DNA from: Intoshia linei
Taxonomy: Eukaryota > Orthonectida > Rhopaluridae
Reading direction: 5' to 3'
Assembly (NCBI GenBank): GCA_001642005.1
Contig: LWCA01000279.1
Location: 1 to 34,321 of the forward strand
Length of the DNA: 34,321 nucleotides
Positions 11,401 to 22,834 of the stretch are shown here, one piece after another. How positions within the stretch are numbered: the stretch's first letter is position 1; each line of letters opens with the position of its first letter. The notes beneath the pieces were generated by a model. It was not told where the DNA came from. It did no database searches and saw nothing but the letters and a program-made list of their open reading frames with translations. Position numbers and translations under genes: made by a program.

Positions 11401-14400
11401 GGGAGTATTTACCAATTGCTCGTAAACTTATTTACTACGACTTTAAAAAACATATTCTAAAAAGGTAGGTAAGGTCAGCTAGGCATCCAAGTTTTTGCAA
11501 TATTTTATTTATATTTACATTGATTTTTATTCATGGTATCACAAAAATTATATTAAAAAGGGAAAATCTTACATTTTATTTAAAAATCTAAAACCGTCTT
11601 ACTGTAATAATTACCGATTTATACCCAGGCCCGTGGAGAGACAAACAATGGACCGGACGAAACGATAATGACAGGACTATAAAAATTAAAAAAGTTTTGG
11701 TTCCTCTATTCATTTTTTAATCCAGGTAACCAACTTTTTTTTGTAGGCAACTCTGTTAGAGTAAAATAATTTCTTACCGTCATACAAAAATTTTTTCTAA
11801 ATCGAATATTAATTAGAATAGTTAACTATGTCATATGGCCACAAGCCCTCCACGACTCTGGTTATAACTTATAATTATATGATAATTATTCCTAATAGGC
11901 TTATAACGTGGGAGATCAGTTTGATTTCTTTATGTAATGGGATTAATGTTAATTCTAATGATCATATTGGATCAATAATCAATAAAAGATACGATTGTAA
12001 ACTTATTTTTGAAACTACAGATATTATTGACAAATTATCATACACCTTTTTACATGATAATTCTATACTCATACCAGAAAAATGCCACGGAAATCAAATT
12101 ATATTTAGTCATTTAAATAACAACCAAGCTCATGTTATCAACTATGTAGATGGTATATTTTCAATTACATTTGTATACATCAACAATTACATAATGCTGG
12201 TCCGTTGAATAATTTACCGGTTTGTGCAAATTTTTTTAAATTAATCATTTATTAATGTTTTTGGTATACGACAATTATTAAATTTATATATTTTTTTTAA
12301 TTTTGTTTACAATAATTATAATTATTGTTTTGTTAATAATTTGTAGTACATTATATAATCTATATAAAAATAATAGTTAGAAACTTTCAACTAAAAAATT
12401 ACCAAAAAGGTTAAACGTTGAGAATAGCTGATATATGACAGGGTGGAAAACCTGAGACTTTAAAAAGACTAAAATTTAAATTCTGCTAATGAACACTTGA
12501 AAATGTTAGTCGAAAAATTGTTTCAATTAGGAAGGGTAATCGATACAAATTTATATGGTTAATTAGCAGTAAATATATTTTTATCGGTAATTTTTTTTAT
12601 AACCATTTATAACGGTAAATCCGTGTTTATGAAATAATTTAGTTAAAAATGTATGTCTGTTTATTTATTTGTTCCAGTTTATTTAAGAAAGTAAGTGGAC
12701 TAGAGTTTTAAGAATACCCATTTCTAATAGATTTTTTCGAGGATGATGTTTTATAGCAAATTTCATTTTCAGAAATTGAGTCCTTCAAGGTCAAAATACT
12801 TAAGTATCCTTTTTTTAAAATTCAAACGATTCCTAGAATTATAAAAAATAAATACAATATGTAGTTATATAAATTTTAAAATCTTATATCTTCAAGCCCA
12901 AAATCCCAAATTACCTTTTTAGTAAAATTGAAAAAACCCTAGAATTTTATACAACATAAATTGTGGGATAGGTTTTTTAATCATAAACATTATACTAAAT
13001 AAAAAAGAGTATTTTCACTATCAAAACCCAGATTACCTTTTTTTTACAAAATGAAAATAGTCCTAGAATTTTAAAATAAATTACAGTTGATACAGTTATA
13101 TCCATAATTAATAAATAAATTAAGCACACACAAAAAATATTAAAAATATTAAACACGTTAATAGGTGAATTGTCAATTTTTGAAAGACAATATTATAATA
13201 ATAACAACCGATAATGTAAACAAGATATACCCGCACTGAGAAGTATCAAACTCTAGAATCATAACTAGATGATCATTGATGAATATATTCTAAGTGTAAT
13301 ACTACAGTGTAATATATTTTAGGCACCTATATTCGAAATATTAAAATCGAAAAAAATTGTCTCATAAAAGCAATTTCACAAAATGCCGATTACTACATTA
13401 TTGCAAATAGTGTGTATAATAGAAGCAAAATCAAATTAGTAATTAATTTGTATCATCGTAAAAGTTTTCTTTTTGTGAAAAGATTATATGGATGCGAGAA
13501 TGAAATGTGCATAAATAGAATACATATCACTGATCAAGACACTCATATTGTGGCCGTCATAACAAATCATAATGTTCGTCAATTTACAGAAATTATAAGG
13601 TTATTGATTAATATTAATTATTATAATAATATTATTAAATGTAATATATAAAACTTTTTTTTAGTTTTAATATAAAGACATCGGAACATAGTCATATCAA
13701 TAGATATGATGGTGATTATTCCGATTCTATCACTTACCAGAATGATTTTGCACTATCTCTTAAAAATGATATTAAAGTCATGTTTGTAGGTTTGAAAAAT
13801 AAACTTGATCGAAAAATCCGGCAAAATGATTGCAAAATGTTTGCAATGTATAGTATCGAACCGTAATATATTTTACATATAAAAATCCATCAGTTTGTAT
13901 AAAATTATTTGATTCTATTCTTCTAGATTTACACAAAATGAAATGTATATAATAACAAAATCTTGCGACACTAGTAATATAAAGATTTTTTCTTTACAAA
14001 ATTTGTTACCTTTAATTGAAAATAAACACACATTGTTTGACATAGAAATGAAACCAATAATGGAAATTTCCAAACTCGTGGAAAAGGAGTCTATAATTCT
14101 TAATTTAAATAATAAATTAATAATATTAACTGAAAAAGGTTTTAAAAACTACTATGAAGGACAAGTAAGAAAAAGTGTATTTACTAAAATAGTAAGTTTC
14201 AATAAATCAAAATAAAATAAAATTTAGTTGACGTACAACACAGAAAACAAAAAATTTGAAAATATTGCAAAACATTGTGATATTCCAATTTACAATTTTC
14301 AAGATTACTTTTGTTTAGAAAATACAATTTTCGGTTTTTCTGATAAACGCAATTCAATTATAGCGTGGAACATTGTATAAATTAAATTATATAATTATTA

Positions 14401-15496
14401 TATTAAAATTTAGAAAAATGGAAAAATCTGTGGGAATTTGAGACCCATTTTCAAATATAAAATTGACCAAGGAAATGAAAACAAATCAGAGGAACAATCA
14501 TCACAGATTCGATTTAAAAATATAGCAAAAGATGTAATTTTAAATATATCAACTAAAACGAGATCAGTAAGAAATAAATCGAAAGTGGTTAATAAATTAT
14601 ACATTAACGAAAAAAACAATGTAATTGAAAATATTGCGATAAGCAAGGACAAATCAATACTTATAATTTCATATAATGCTCATTTCATGTGCGTTTACGA
14701 TTTACATCTTGTCAAAAATGTAACTACATTGCAATGTAGTTATACAACATTACATTTGTACATATATGCCCTAACAGACAATGGTTCATTCTTAGCCCAC
14801 AGTGCATTCGACCAAGTTGAAAAAATACCATTTATATTAGTCTGGAACACAAAAACTGGAAGATCTATTTATCGTCTTCAGAACCAAGTCAATTTGGCGT
14901 GTATGTCATTGAAAATTATTTTAAACGAGAAAAGTCATAGTGATTCTGAAGAAAAATATGAACCATCAAAAAATATTCATTCGTCCAGTGATAATACGAA
15001 GGAGGACGAAATGGAGAACGTATACCCTATAAGCCAAAATATAGTATTGCAATTGGTGTTTGGTAAACAATTTAACACCTTAGTCGTATCAAAATTTATG
15101 CATTCACCTCTTAATGATTCTTCTAATAATAAAGATGAATTTAAATCTACAGAGAACAGGCATTTACAATTTTTTGATAATTTTAAATCTGTTGCAATTG
15201 GAGGCAAAGATGGACAATGTAAAATTATTCAAAAGAAATTGAGAAATGAAGCAATTGTTTTTTCAACCAATTTGTCAATATGGAATTTAGTAAATTTAGA
15301 AATAATTACCATGATTAGTCTTATAAATCCTATATATTCTCCAAGGTTGATTTTAAATGACACCGTCATAATTTTTGGTCAGTTAAATGAAAAAAATCCA
15401 GTATTTATCAAACTATGTTATTGCAATGAAAATGTTTTCTTAGAAGCTAGTCATCAATTAAAAATCTCTTCAAAACTATACCAAATAAAATTATAA
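2494..15496 (+). CDS. NACHT and WD-repeat protein (NWD1/NWD2-like STAND NTPase), 23 exons
   Basis: Proteins of this family are STAND ATPases thought to act as nucleotide-driven assembly switches with a WD40 sensor. Proposed exons: 2494-2571, 2693-3254, 3296-3367, 3405-3529, 3565-3706, 3886-3935, 4031-4098, 4767-4880, 5075-5202, 5252-5463, 5537-5757, 6831-6995, 8850-9009, 9070-9163, 9320-10546, 10592-10756, 10792-11464, 11899-12152, 13323-13599, 13665-13862, 13927-14191, 14228-14374, 14414-15496. They total 6,480 nt (2,159 aa), and every junction is GT-AG and phase-compatible. Domains: basic N-terminal extension (1-200); FVSSGEK (207-213) opening the family's N-terminal module; NKYGNYQLP (~284); FYEIDNNNIP (386-395); Walker A GKSGYGKT (626-633); Walker B ILDGLN (722-727), where the usual second Asp is Asn; WD-like repeats from ~1245 to the end (for example IIASEDNSIYMWNL). 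Longer than human NWD1/NWD2. Several boundaries (exons 7, 8, 10, 18) are less certain. Confidence 0.85.
5963..6796. mobile_element. pogo/Tigger-like non-autonomous DNA transposon in intron 11 of the NACHT/WD gene
   Basis: About 834 bp flanked by TA dinucleotides (5961-5962 and 6797-6798). The left end reads CAGTGAAGCATCCACTATTC; the right end, reversed, reads AAGTAAAGCCTCCACTGTTT. The repeated TTATTCGC near the left end is typical of Tigger-type elements. No open transposase frame. An inner hairpin TTTGTAC-CTC-GTACAAA lies at 6181-6197. The stretch at 6480-6600 resembles 27650-27770, marking both as copies of one family. Confidence 0.65.
7014..7204. mobile_element. 191-bp MITE with 26-bp terminal inverted repeats, TA target
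   Basis: The left terminus begins CAGTCAATTCTGTTCTATAT and its 26-bp arm matches the reversed right terminus with a single difference. TA flanks both ends (7012-7013 and 7205-7206), pointing to the Tc1/mariner-pogo superfamily. The interior repeats the ATGAACA word several times and has no frame. It lies 18 bp past the end of exon 12, close to the 5' splice site of intron 12. Confidence 0.8.
7321..8244. mobile_element. hAT-like non-autonomous transposon with perfect 8-bp target duplication
   Basis: The left end CAGGGGTGCACAACGTGCGG and reversed right end CAGGAGTGCAAAAATTTT are hAT-type termini. Exact 8-bp duplications GATTAGAA flank it at 7313-7320 and 8245-8252. The 924-bp interior has no transposase frame. 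It contains a tandem duplication of ~58 bp (about 7745-7860, core TTCCTTAAGGG) and another hAT-type end near 7970 (AAACACTG), suggesting nested insertion. It accounts for much of the long intron 12 of the NACHT/WD gene. Confidence 0.85.
8253..8849. repeat. Further hAT-like remnants in intron 12
   Basis: The word GGGAAACACTG at 8329-8339 and GGTTAGGAATCACTG at about 8788-8802 are right-end termini of hAT-type elements. A short GC-rich patch at 8402-8460, unlike the A+T-rich surroundings, follows the first. I could not pair these ends confidently with left termini, so they are recorded as decayed or truncated copies. The 3' splice site of intron 12 follows directly at 8848-8849. Confidence 0.45.
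12153..13322. repeat. Repeat-bearing intron 18 with about three tandem copies of a ~120-bp unit
   Basis: The 1,170-nt intron contains three related blocks (about 12784-12855, 12892-12960, 13018-13080), each with an ATTACCTTTTT-like tract followed by CCTAGAATT. The segment 12721-12785 (TTTCTAATAG ... TTTTCAGAAATTGA) recurs at 26921-26984, so it belongs to a dispersed family. No coding signal seen. Confidence 0.6.
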
Positions 15497-15812
15497 ATGA
15501 ATAATAAAATATTTTGTAGTTTATTAAATTTTATTAATATAGTTTTATGCATTTTATGGAAATTTTTATCGCACAAAATTAATAAAATCAACGTATACTT
15601 ACATTTACCCGAAAAGGCATGAGAATAACTAAAAATATAATTTTAACGAAATAAACAAACAGTCAATATTTAATGTTATACATATTGCTTCATTTATCAT
15701 CCATTAATCTGTGTTAATAAAGACCTAAATATTAAAAATAGAAATTATTACACCAAAACCAATATATAATATATATAAATAATGTATGGTAAGATCAAAA
15801 AAAATAAACATA
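15497..15812. other. Intergenic space between two convergent genes
   Basis: 316 bp separate the stop codon of the NACHT/WD gene from the stop codon of the ALDH gene on the opposite strand. A plus-strand AATAAA lies at 15503-15508, seven bases past the first stop. Minus-strand AATAAA words lie at 15520-15525 and 15530-15535. The two 3' untranslated regions may therefore overlap. No other gene seen. Confidence 0.5.
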
Positions 15813-18800
15813 TTAATTCTGATGAAATAGTATTATTACCGATTTTGTTTGACAATAATTTTTTAAACCCTCTTTGCCAAGTTCTCTTCCCACACCAGAA
15901 TCTTTATATCCTCCAAATGGAGAAAGTACTGATAAAACGTTGTAACAATTTATCCTATGTTAAAAATGTATACATGTATTACTAATATATTTACCAAACT
16001 GTGCCTGCTTTTAATTGTTTGCCAACTACAATATTAGTTATATCAAAATTTCTAATGGCAGAACCAATCTGCATGGTGGTTCAAAAGTGTTACCATCATT
16101 GCTGGTAATAATTTTATTACCAGCAAAATAAAAAAATTACATTATTTTTGTAAAGTACATTATTTCAGAATTGCCCCTTGTCGTGATTTTATCGCGAAAC
16201 CTAGATGACCGCTAAATTATTATTTCACAAATCACACTTTTATGCCATCATTAATAATATTTAATAAAAAATACTTAAAGCTCTTTATGTAAAAATCCAC
16301 GTTTTCCAATGTTACAAAAAACCTTGTGAAAAAACCTCAAATCCAACCACAAAATAAAAAGCCAACATTTTAACTATCATAATTGAAAAAAATTCCTCTT
16401 TCCGAGTACTTTGTTCTTAGCATTAAAAATTTCTGAGACTCACAAGCGTCATTGTATTCCGTTTAAATTTTATAAAATAGTCATTTATATATTTTAAAAA
16501 AATTGCTGGTACCAGCAAACGACCAACCTTGGCCATTATCGATATTACCCAAAAGTAAAAAATAGAAATTGACACCTTTTTCTATACGTAGAGTGGGATT
16601 ATCTTGATAAGATTACTTTTTTGACGGGAATAAATATGAACATTAATTATGCAACAAAAAGAACTGACATTAAACATAAAACTTAAATACATACTTACAT
16701 ACATTAAATTTATTTTATTTATTTATTTTTTTTTGGACCTAATAACTACACTTACGTACTAATGTAAATATTAAGTAATTTTACTAATATAATTCAATTT
16801 GATTAAAAATTGGGTTTTAAAATGTTTAATATATTTTCTATTTGTTCAATCACAGACTTATTAATTAATAATATTTAATATATATTACATACTAGCCATT
16901 CTCAACGGGGTCCATGAAAAATATATACATATATTAGATATTATAGACATTTTCTGTAATATAAAGTCGCTTTTAAAACATAAAGGCTCAGAAATACTAA
17001 TATAAAACGTGCAAATCATGTAAAAGTAAATTCTTTGGTATTAAATTAAATTACTTACAAGTGTAAAAACTTATTGGGAAACCTCCATTGTTCTATTTTA
17101 GGAGCAGCGGTTTTATTTAATTACTTTATTAAAATTTATGACCGAGCCAAGTTTCTAGTCATAAAAAAAGCTTTAAATTTCATATTGAAAATGGGACAAA
17201 AAATCAGTCAATATTTATGATTCTATGAAACATCAACCAAGGGATATAAAATATTAATTTTTCACATGGAAGATAGATAATATAGACTTTTTATTGATCT
17301 GATAAAATATGTAGTAAACAATTAATAATGTACTGTAAACAATACCTGAAAAACATGTTCTATTTTGGGAACATTGACGGGTTAACGGTTAATATTAATA
17401 GTTTATTATCTCAAAAAAATCAAGTACTCCATGTCTTTTGACCATCATTCGTTTCACACAAATGTAATCATTCATTCAAAATTGTCATTATTATTAATTT
17501 TTTTGGGGGTCCACAGCGAAAAAGGGTTGAGAATTATATCAAGACCTTTATATACTGTGAATTTTGGCCATCAAATAAATAATAATAATAATTAAATTTT
17601 ATGATGAAAAATACATGTAGTATAAATCAATCAATCAACTTATTTCAGTTTGTGGACCTTTGAAATAGTCTGATCTGTCACTCTTAATATGTATAAAAGA
17701 ATCAATTATACAAAATCATTTTCTACCGAGGCATTTAGATTTTGGAAAAGCACACTGTTAAACATTGCAATATTCAGTACTAATAAAATATGAATTCAGA
17801 TTTCATTTCTGCATTAATACTCCAAAATGATGAAAGAATTAACAATTAATATAAATAATGCATATAAAATCCAAATTTCTCCGTGGACCCAGAAGTTTAC
17901 ACGGACCATGCTGAGAAATGCTGATATAAATTAATCTATTCTGAATGAAATGTTTGTTTAAGAAATATACCCCTTAAAGCTTTGGTAAAATTTTCAGACT
18001 GTACACCTGCAGCGAGACCATAATTGGAATTGTTTGCTCTTGCAATTACTTCTTCCTCTGTTTTAAATTTTAGAATACTCATTACTGGTCCAAATATTTC
18101 TTCCTTGCAAATTCTCATATCATCAGATACATTTCCAAACACTGTAGGGTTAATATAATAACCTTTTTCGCCATTTTGTGTGCCACCTGCTAATAAATCA
18201 GCACCACCTTTTTTCCCGTGTTGTATAAATTCCATGACTTGGGTAAATTGATTTTTATCAACCTTGTTTGATTAGAAATATTTATAAATTATTTTTACCA
18301 AGGGTCCATGATTTGTTTCCAATTTTAAGGGATTTCCAACTACTCCTTTATTAACTTTTTCAATCATTCTTTCCACAAATTGATCGTACATGTTTTCTTG
18401 CACAAATACTCGCGTACCAGCACAACAACATTGACCTTCATTGAAAAATACACCAGTATGACAAGCGTCTACAGCCTTTTCTACTAAATTAATTATTTTT
18501 GGATAAATAATTATTACAATTTGCATCATCGAAGACAATATTTGCAGATTTCCCACCCAATTCTAAAGTAAGTGGTTTTATGGCACATTCAGATAGATAA
18601 TTTTGAATTTTATGTGCAACCTATGAACAATTATTAATTTAGAGATTTCAAAATTTTACCTCAAGTGATCCAGTAAACGCTACTTTGTCTATTAAAGGAT
18701 GTCGTACTAGCATTTCTCCGGTTTCACCGTAACCATTTAATATATTAACTACTCCTGGTGGAAAGCCAGCCTAAGTATGAAAAATAATTGAGTATAAACC

Positions 18801-20897
18801 ATCTATGTAACCTGTTTAATTAAATCGGCAATATATAAAGCAGTCAAAGGTGTTTGTTCAGCGGTTTTCATAACAATTGTATTACCAGTACAGAGAGCGG
18901 GTCCTAATTTCCATGCTTGCATTAGCAATGGAAAATTCCACTAGTTTTATTAAAATTGAATGTAAAAACATTATACTGGAATAATTTGAGCACAAACACC
19001 GATTGGTTCCTTCAATGTCATTGAAAATGTTCCTTCTGTATTTATATTATAGTCATTATTAATTTTTTATACCGTCTGGGTTAGTTTTACCACAAATTTT
19101 GTTAGCCCAACCAGCATAATAACTAAAATAATGTTAAATCAAAATTGGATAATTCAATTAATTTTAATATTTAAAAAAACCGATAACAATCTGCTGTATA
19201 ATTGACATCCACATTGTATGCATTATTGTATAGTTTTCCATTATTAATAGTTTCTAACGAAGCCAATTCAGTTTTATTTTGTTGGATCAAATCTGCAAGC
19301 TTATTCAATAAATGTCCTCGTTCTGTTGGAGTTACCTTGCTCCAAGCGTTACCGTGTCTACCTGCTTCATGTGCTGCAGAAACAGCATTATTTACGTCAT
19401 TCTGAAATTTATAAATCTAGTCATTATATTAATTTACCTGTGAGGCTTCGTAAACATCACTAATTTTAATTTCATTTATTGGACTTATTACTGGGAACAC
19501 CTTACCATTTTCTGATTTAACAAATTCATTATTGATAAATAGCTAAACATTGTTATCAAAAAATTGTTTAGTAAAAAATTTTTTAAATCATACATTACAT
19601 TGTAATATATTATAACATAATGATTATACTATCAGAATTAATATTATACATATTATTATTGAATATTGCATAGATAAATCAATTTTTTTATTAATAATAA
19701 TAAATTATAATTAATAAAAATATTATAAATATTAATAAAACGTTGGAATAATATATTGTGCGGATTTTGTAAGAAATTGTTAATTTATAAAGAATTTATC
19801 AAACTTAGAGATGGTGCAAAAAGTATAAATAACTACCTAATATCGGCTAGTGTTTAGCCCAGTGGTTCCCAAAGTGGCCCACAGGAAATTCTAGGTGGCT
19901 CACAAGAAAAATTTTAAATAACATGAATATAACCTTTTTTTTACAATTTGTTAATAATAATAATAAATTAGAATTGTATCGATCATTTATTTAACTAATA
20001 ATATTATTATTATTAGTGAACGTAAACATCATTTAATCAAAATGAAGTGAAAATTTATTCAATAATGTGAATAATTTTCACATGCGTTAAATTTAATCTA
20101 TGTAACGATTTAACTTAGTTCGATTGTAGTTTCCGGAATCGAACCTAGCAAGCTCGTCGCCATTTCAAAAATGAAAAATAGCCCATGAAAAAATTTTGTA
20201 AACAAATTATAATATCATATAACCCTATTCACCTTTCTAAGACTCTTGAGTTGACATTTTAAATTTAATACTCAAATTAGTTGATATTCAAGAATTTTTT
20301 TAATGCTAAATTTAATAAGTTAAAGCCTCCATTTTGTGACAAGTGGTCCATGGTGGAAAAAATTTGGGAACCACTGGTCTAGCCGATGAATAAAAATCGC
20401 GCAGCATGTATGACACTAGTTTATAAAATGTACAATGCAATTTATAATTTGAAAATGAACATTTAACTCTTTCATTGTCTGATACAATTTTATGATGCAT
20501 CACCACGTCTAGAATTTATATTTTTTAATTTAAACTTGTATTATTTTTAAATTACCTATGTGAAAATGTATGAAAATAAAAGAATAAAGTTTTTCAAAGT
20601 TATGCTGTGTATATCATAGAATATACAGACGTGTGAAGTGAAATTGCTGTGTATAATATATAATACACAGATGTACATGTGTATTAAGATTTAGTTACTT
20701 TTTTAATGCAGCATGATTTAATATATAATAATGTATTCAACATTAAATATACAAACCTCATTGAACTTTGGAGTGACAGATTTTGGTGATGGAATTTCCT
20801 GACACAGAAAATTGGAACTTGAAAAATTTCGTAAACTTGAATTTACTTGGGAACATTTAGTTAACTGTCGAGTTTTATGCACAATCCTGGTAAACAT
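15813..20897 (-). CDS. Mitochondrial aldehyde dehydrogenase (ALDH1/ALDH2 class), complete, 12 exons
   Basis: NAD-dependent oxidation of aldehydes to carboxylic acids, probably in the mitochondrial matrix. Exons in transcript order: 20757-20897, 19438-19542, 19181-19401, 19073-19122, 18977-19035, 18812-18940, 18660-18770, 18518-18620, 18299-18483, 17971-18262, 15995-16025, 15813-15954. They sum to 1,569 nt (522 aa plus stop) with all phases compatible; human ALDH2 is 517 aa. The N terminus ([14 protein letters not shown]...) is basic and hydroxylated like a mitochondrial presequence. Active-site features are intact: PWNFP with Asn194, LELGGK with general-base Glu292, and [12 protein letters not shown] with nucleophile Cys326. 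The Glu-Cys spacing of 34 matches human ALDH2. KEEIFGPV and [16 protein letters not shown] follow. Introns are 34-58 nt except intron 1 (1.2 kb) and intron 10 (1.9 kb), which carry transposon sequence. Exon 11 is only 31 nt. Confidence 0.95.
16099..16518. repeat. Paired TTGCTGGTA palindromes in ALDH intron 10
   Basis: A perfect 13-bp-arm hairpin, TTGCTGGTAATAA (16099-16111) with its complement at 16114-16126, is followed about 380 bp later by the perfect palindrome TTGCTGGTACCAGCAA (16503-16518). The shared core suggests the two ends of one element or a tandem pair. I see no frame between them. Confidence 0.5.
16894..17930. mobile_element. Nested hAT-like remnants in ALDH intron 10
   Basis: The left end at about 16894 reads CCATTCTCAACGGGGTCCAT. 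Two related inverted right ends follow: GGGGGTCCACAGCG...TTGAGAAT at about 17503-17535 and GGACCATGCTGAGAAATGCT at about 17902-17921. The pattern fits one copy inside or beside another. Target duplications are not recognisable and no transposase frame remains. The intron's 5' splice site lies only ~45 bp from the second right end. Confidence 0.5.
19860..20376. mobile_element. hAT-like MITE (517 bp) in ALDH intron 1
   Basis: The left end CAGTGGTTCCCAAAGTGGCC and reversed right end CAGTGGTTCCCAAATTTTTT share 14 terminal bases. The flanks GTTTAGCC (19852-19859) and GTCTAGCC (20377-20384) are an 8-bp target duplication with one change. The sequence just outside also forms CGGCTAG/CTAGCCG inverted words, so the target was itself partly palindromic. 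Non-coding. Confidence 0.8.
20604..20685. repeat. Short tandem duplication with 42-bp period
   Basis: GCTGTGTATA at 20604 recurs at 20646, each followed by an ATACA-G-type word and a GTGT run. The second copy includes the near-palindrome CTGTGTATAATATATAATAC (20647-20666) extending to 20670. It lies in ALDH intron 1, about 70 bp from exon 1, and could influence splicing or simply be slippage. Confidence 0.4.
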
Positions 20898-22235
20898 GTC
20901 TATAATTTTATGTTTAAAATTTAAGCTTTGTAATGAACTATGTAATAAATGGTATCATTTAGCTCTGGTTACACTACAATAAATATTCTCAAATAAACTC
21001 ATTCTCCCTTTTTTAGCTAATCATCCAATTTATCATTTTATCGCTTATTATTATTTGTATATTATACTGCAATATTTTAATTTAAGTTTGAAAATACTTA
21101 ACGGAACCTAAACTGAAACTATTGTTTTAGATATTGGAATCTGAAGTTTAATTAAAAGTTAAATATTATAAATAACTAAAAATTTTCAACAAAAATTTAA
21201 AAAAAATCAAAAAATAATGGTAGTAGGATAATTCCAATGCTAGTGACCACATTTGGATTCTATAATCATTATGGCATACAAAAATAATTCAATAATAATT
21301 TCGTGTTACATGGAAAATTGTCTCTGTAATAATTAAATTACCTGTATATGAATAAATAACCTTTAAAATGAAACAAAATATGTATTTTGAAAAGTAACAG
21401 ATAACAGCTGATACAATACTTTTTTATTTACAAATACTTATTATACTAAAAGCTTTTATATTTACAATTGAATGTTAATAAAAACTTTTAATTTAAAGCC
21501 AGCTTAACTGTTCACTATTTAAAAAAAATCTTATTTATTTCACTTACTACAATCAATTCATTCACTTATTTATTATCAATATTTATTCACTTCAACCAAT
21601 CTTTTAAAGGAGTGATTCCCAAACTTTTTTTACGATGAACCGGTCATTTCACATTATATTAAATGTAAATCATTTTTCCCACTTAATTTTATTTTGTATA
21701 TCCACATTTAAGTATAAAATTTTGTGATCCAGTTTTTTTAATTTATTAAAACAATGAGTTTATAATCTTAAAATCAAAATAAAAGCATACAATACTAAAA
21801 ATCGTCATAAATGACGTAAATTCCAGAAAAAATTAAATAGTAAATACCTGTAGTATTTTCTTGTGACAAAATGTGATGGAATATCCTTAGTATCTGCTTT
21901 CGATATGTAAAAAATATTTTTCATCAATAATTAACGGATTGAGCCCATTTATAAAAATTTTTCGATAAAGGGATGTAAATTAAAGCGTTAACTTTTTAGT
22001 CGAATTTTAGAAATATATATTATACATGACCGTCTAGTATCAGTAATATCCTATAAATCACATCTATAATTTTTTTTTAAAATAATGATAAAAAGTCCGG
22101 CCACCTTTCACTTTGAAAAATTACACATTTTATTATGAACGATTGTTTATTATTTCTATGTATTTATATATTTTTAAGTTTATTAATTGTATCATTGACT
22201 AGTTAATCGTCAATATACTTAAATGAGGATCTATT
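20898..22235. other. Gene-poor A+T-rich stretch upstream of the ALDH gene
   Basis: No convincing exon on either strand. A hAT-type left end, AGTGATTCCCAAACTTTTTT, begins at about 21612, but no matching right end or target duplication was found, so it is a truncated remnant. The ALDH promoter should lie just above 20897; I could not identify a defined core motif. Confidence 0.4.
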
Positions 22236-22829
22236 TCATCGGTATTGTACTCTGTTTAGTGCACGCTCAGAAACCTCATTGTTAGAGAAACTTGAACAGG
22301 TGGTACCGACAAATATAAAAATTGTTTTAAAAAACATGTGCAATATTTGCATCTTTTGGGTAAAACAGAAAGGAACATTTCTGATCCCAAAAAAAGGTAG
22401 TCTTGTATAAAACCATTTTTTCTTACACAGTTTCATTAATCCAACAATGTATTGGAAATAAATTTTAGGTAACCGCGCTGTTTTTGATGGATGAGGAGGT
22501 GGTAATTCTTCTATATGAGAGCTGCAGTGTTCGATGCTATTTTTTAATGCAAGTTTACACCAATTTACATCTTCTCTATAGTTGGTAAAAAAATAATCTT
22601 AGATTTCAAATTTGTTCGATCGATTTGATCGAAATGCATCACTTTTTTCAGATTTGCACGTCGTTTAAAATTTAAAGCCGATAAAATTTAATCGTTTAAA
22701 ACCCTTCTACGAGGGTGATTTCAGTACTTCCAAACCTCCCATTGATTTCATTGTCACTTTTATCAACAGATACTTATAATAAGATCCATCTGTGTCAATT
22801 TCACCTTCTTCCAATGCTTGATTATCCCT
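22236..22829 (-). CDS. Unrecognised gene, two or three exons, partial
   Basis: Two exon-like segments read on the minus strand. 22774-22829 encodes RDNQALEEGEIDTDGSYYK after a TTTAG acceptor. 22474-22575 starts EDVNWCKLALKNSIEHCSSH and continues IEELPPPHPSKTAR. Their junction (198-nt intron, phase 2) is in frame. The second segment can read on without a stop to 22236, or splice at the GT at 22472-22473 into a downstream frame-compatible segment containing NNEVSERALNRVQYR. The acidic then proline-rich composition looks like a real soluble protein and differs from random A+T-rich translation. I do not recognise the family and found no start codon exon. It could be a pseudogene fragment. Confidence 0.4.
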
Positions 22830-22834
22830 CTAAA

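Noticed and set aside
14410..14652. Minus-strand open frame opposite the last NACHT/WD exon
   Set aside because: It overlaps a well-supported coding exon on the other strand and has no family features. It is a shadow frame.
19202..19405. Plus-strand open frame opposite ALDH exon 3
   Set aside because: It is the complement of a strongly conserved ALDH exon and is not an independent gene.
20312..20506. Minus-strand open frame of 64 codons
   Set aside because: Most of it lies inside the hAT MITE at 19860-20376; it is an accidental frame.
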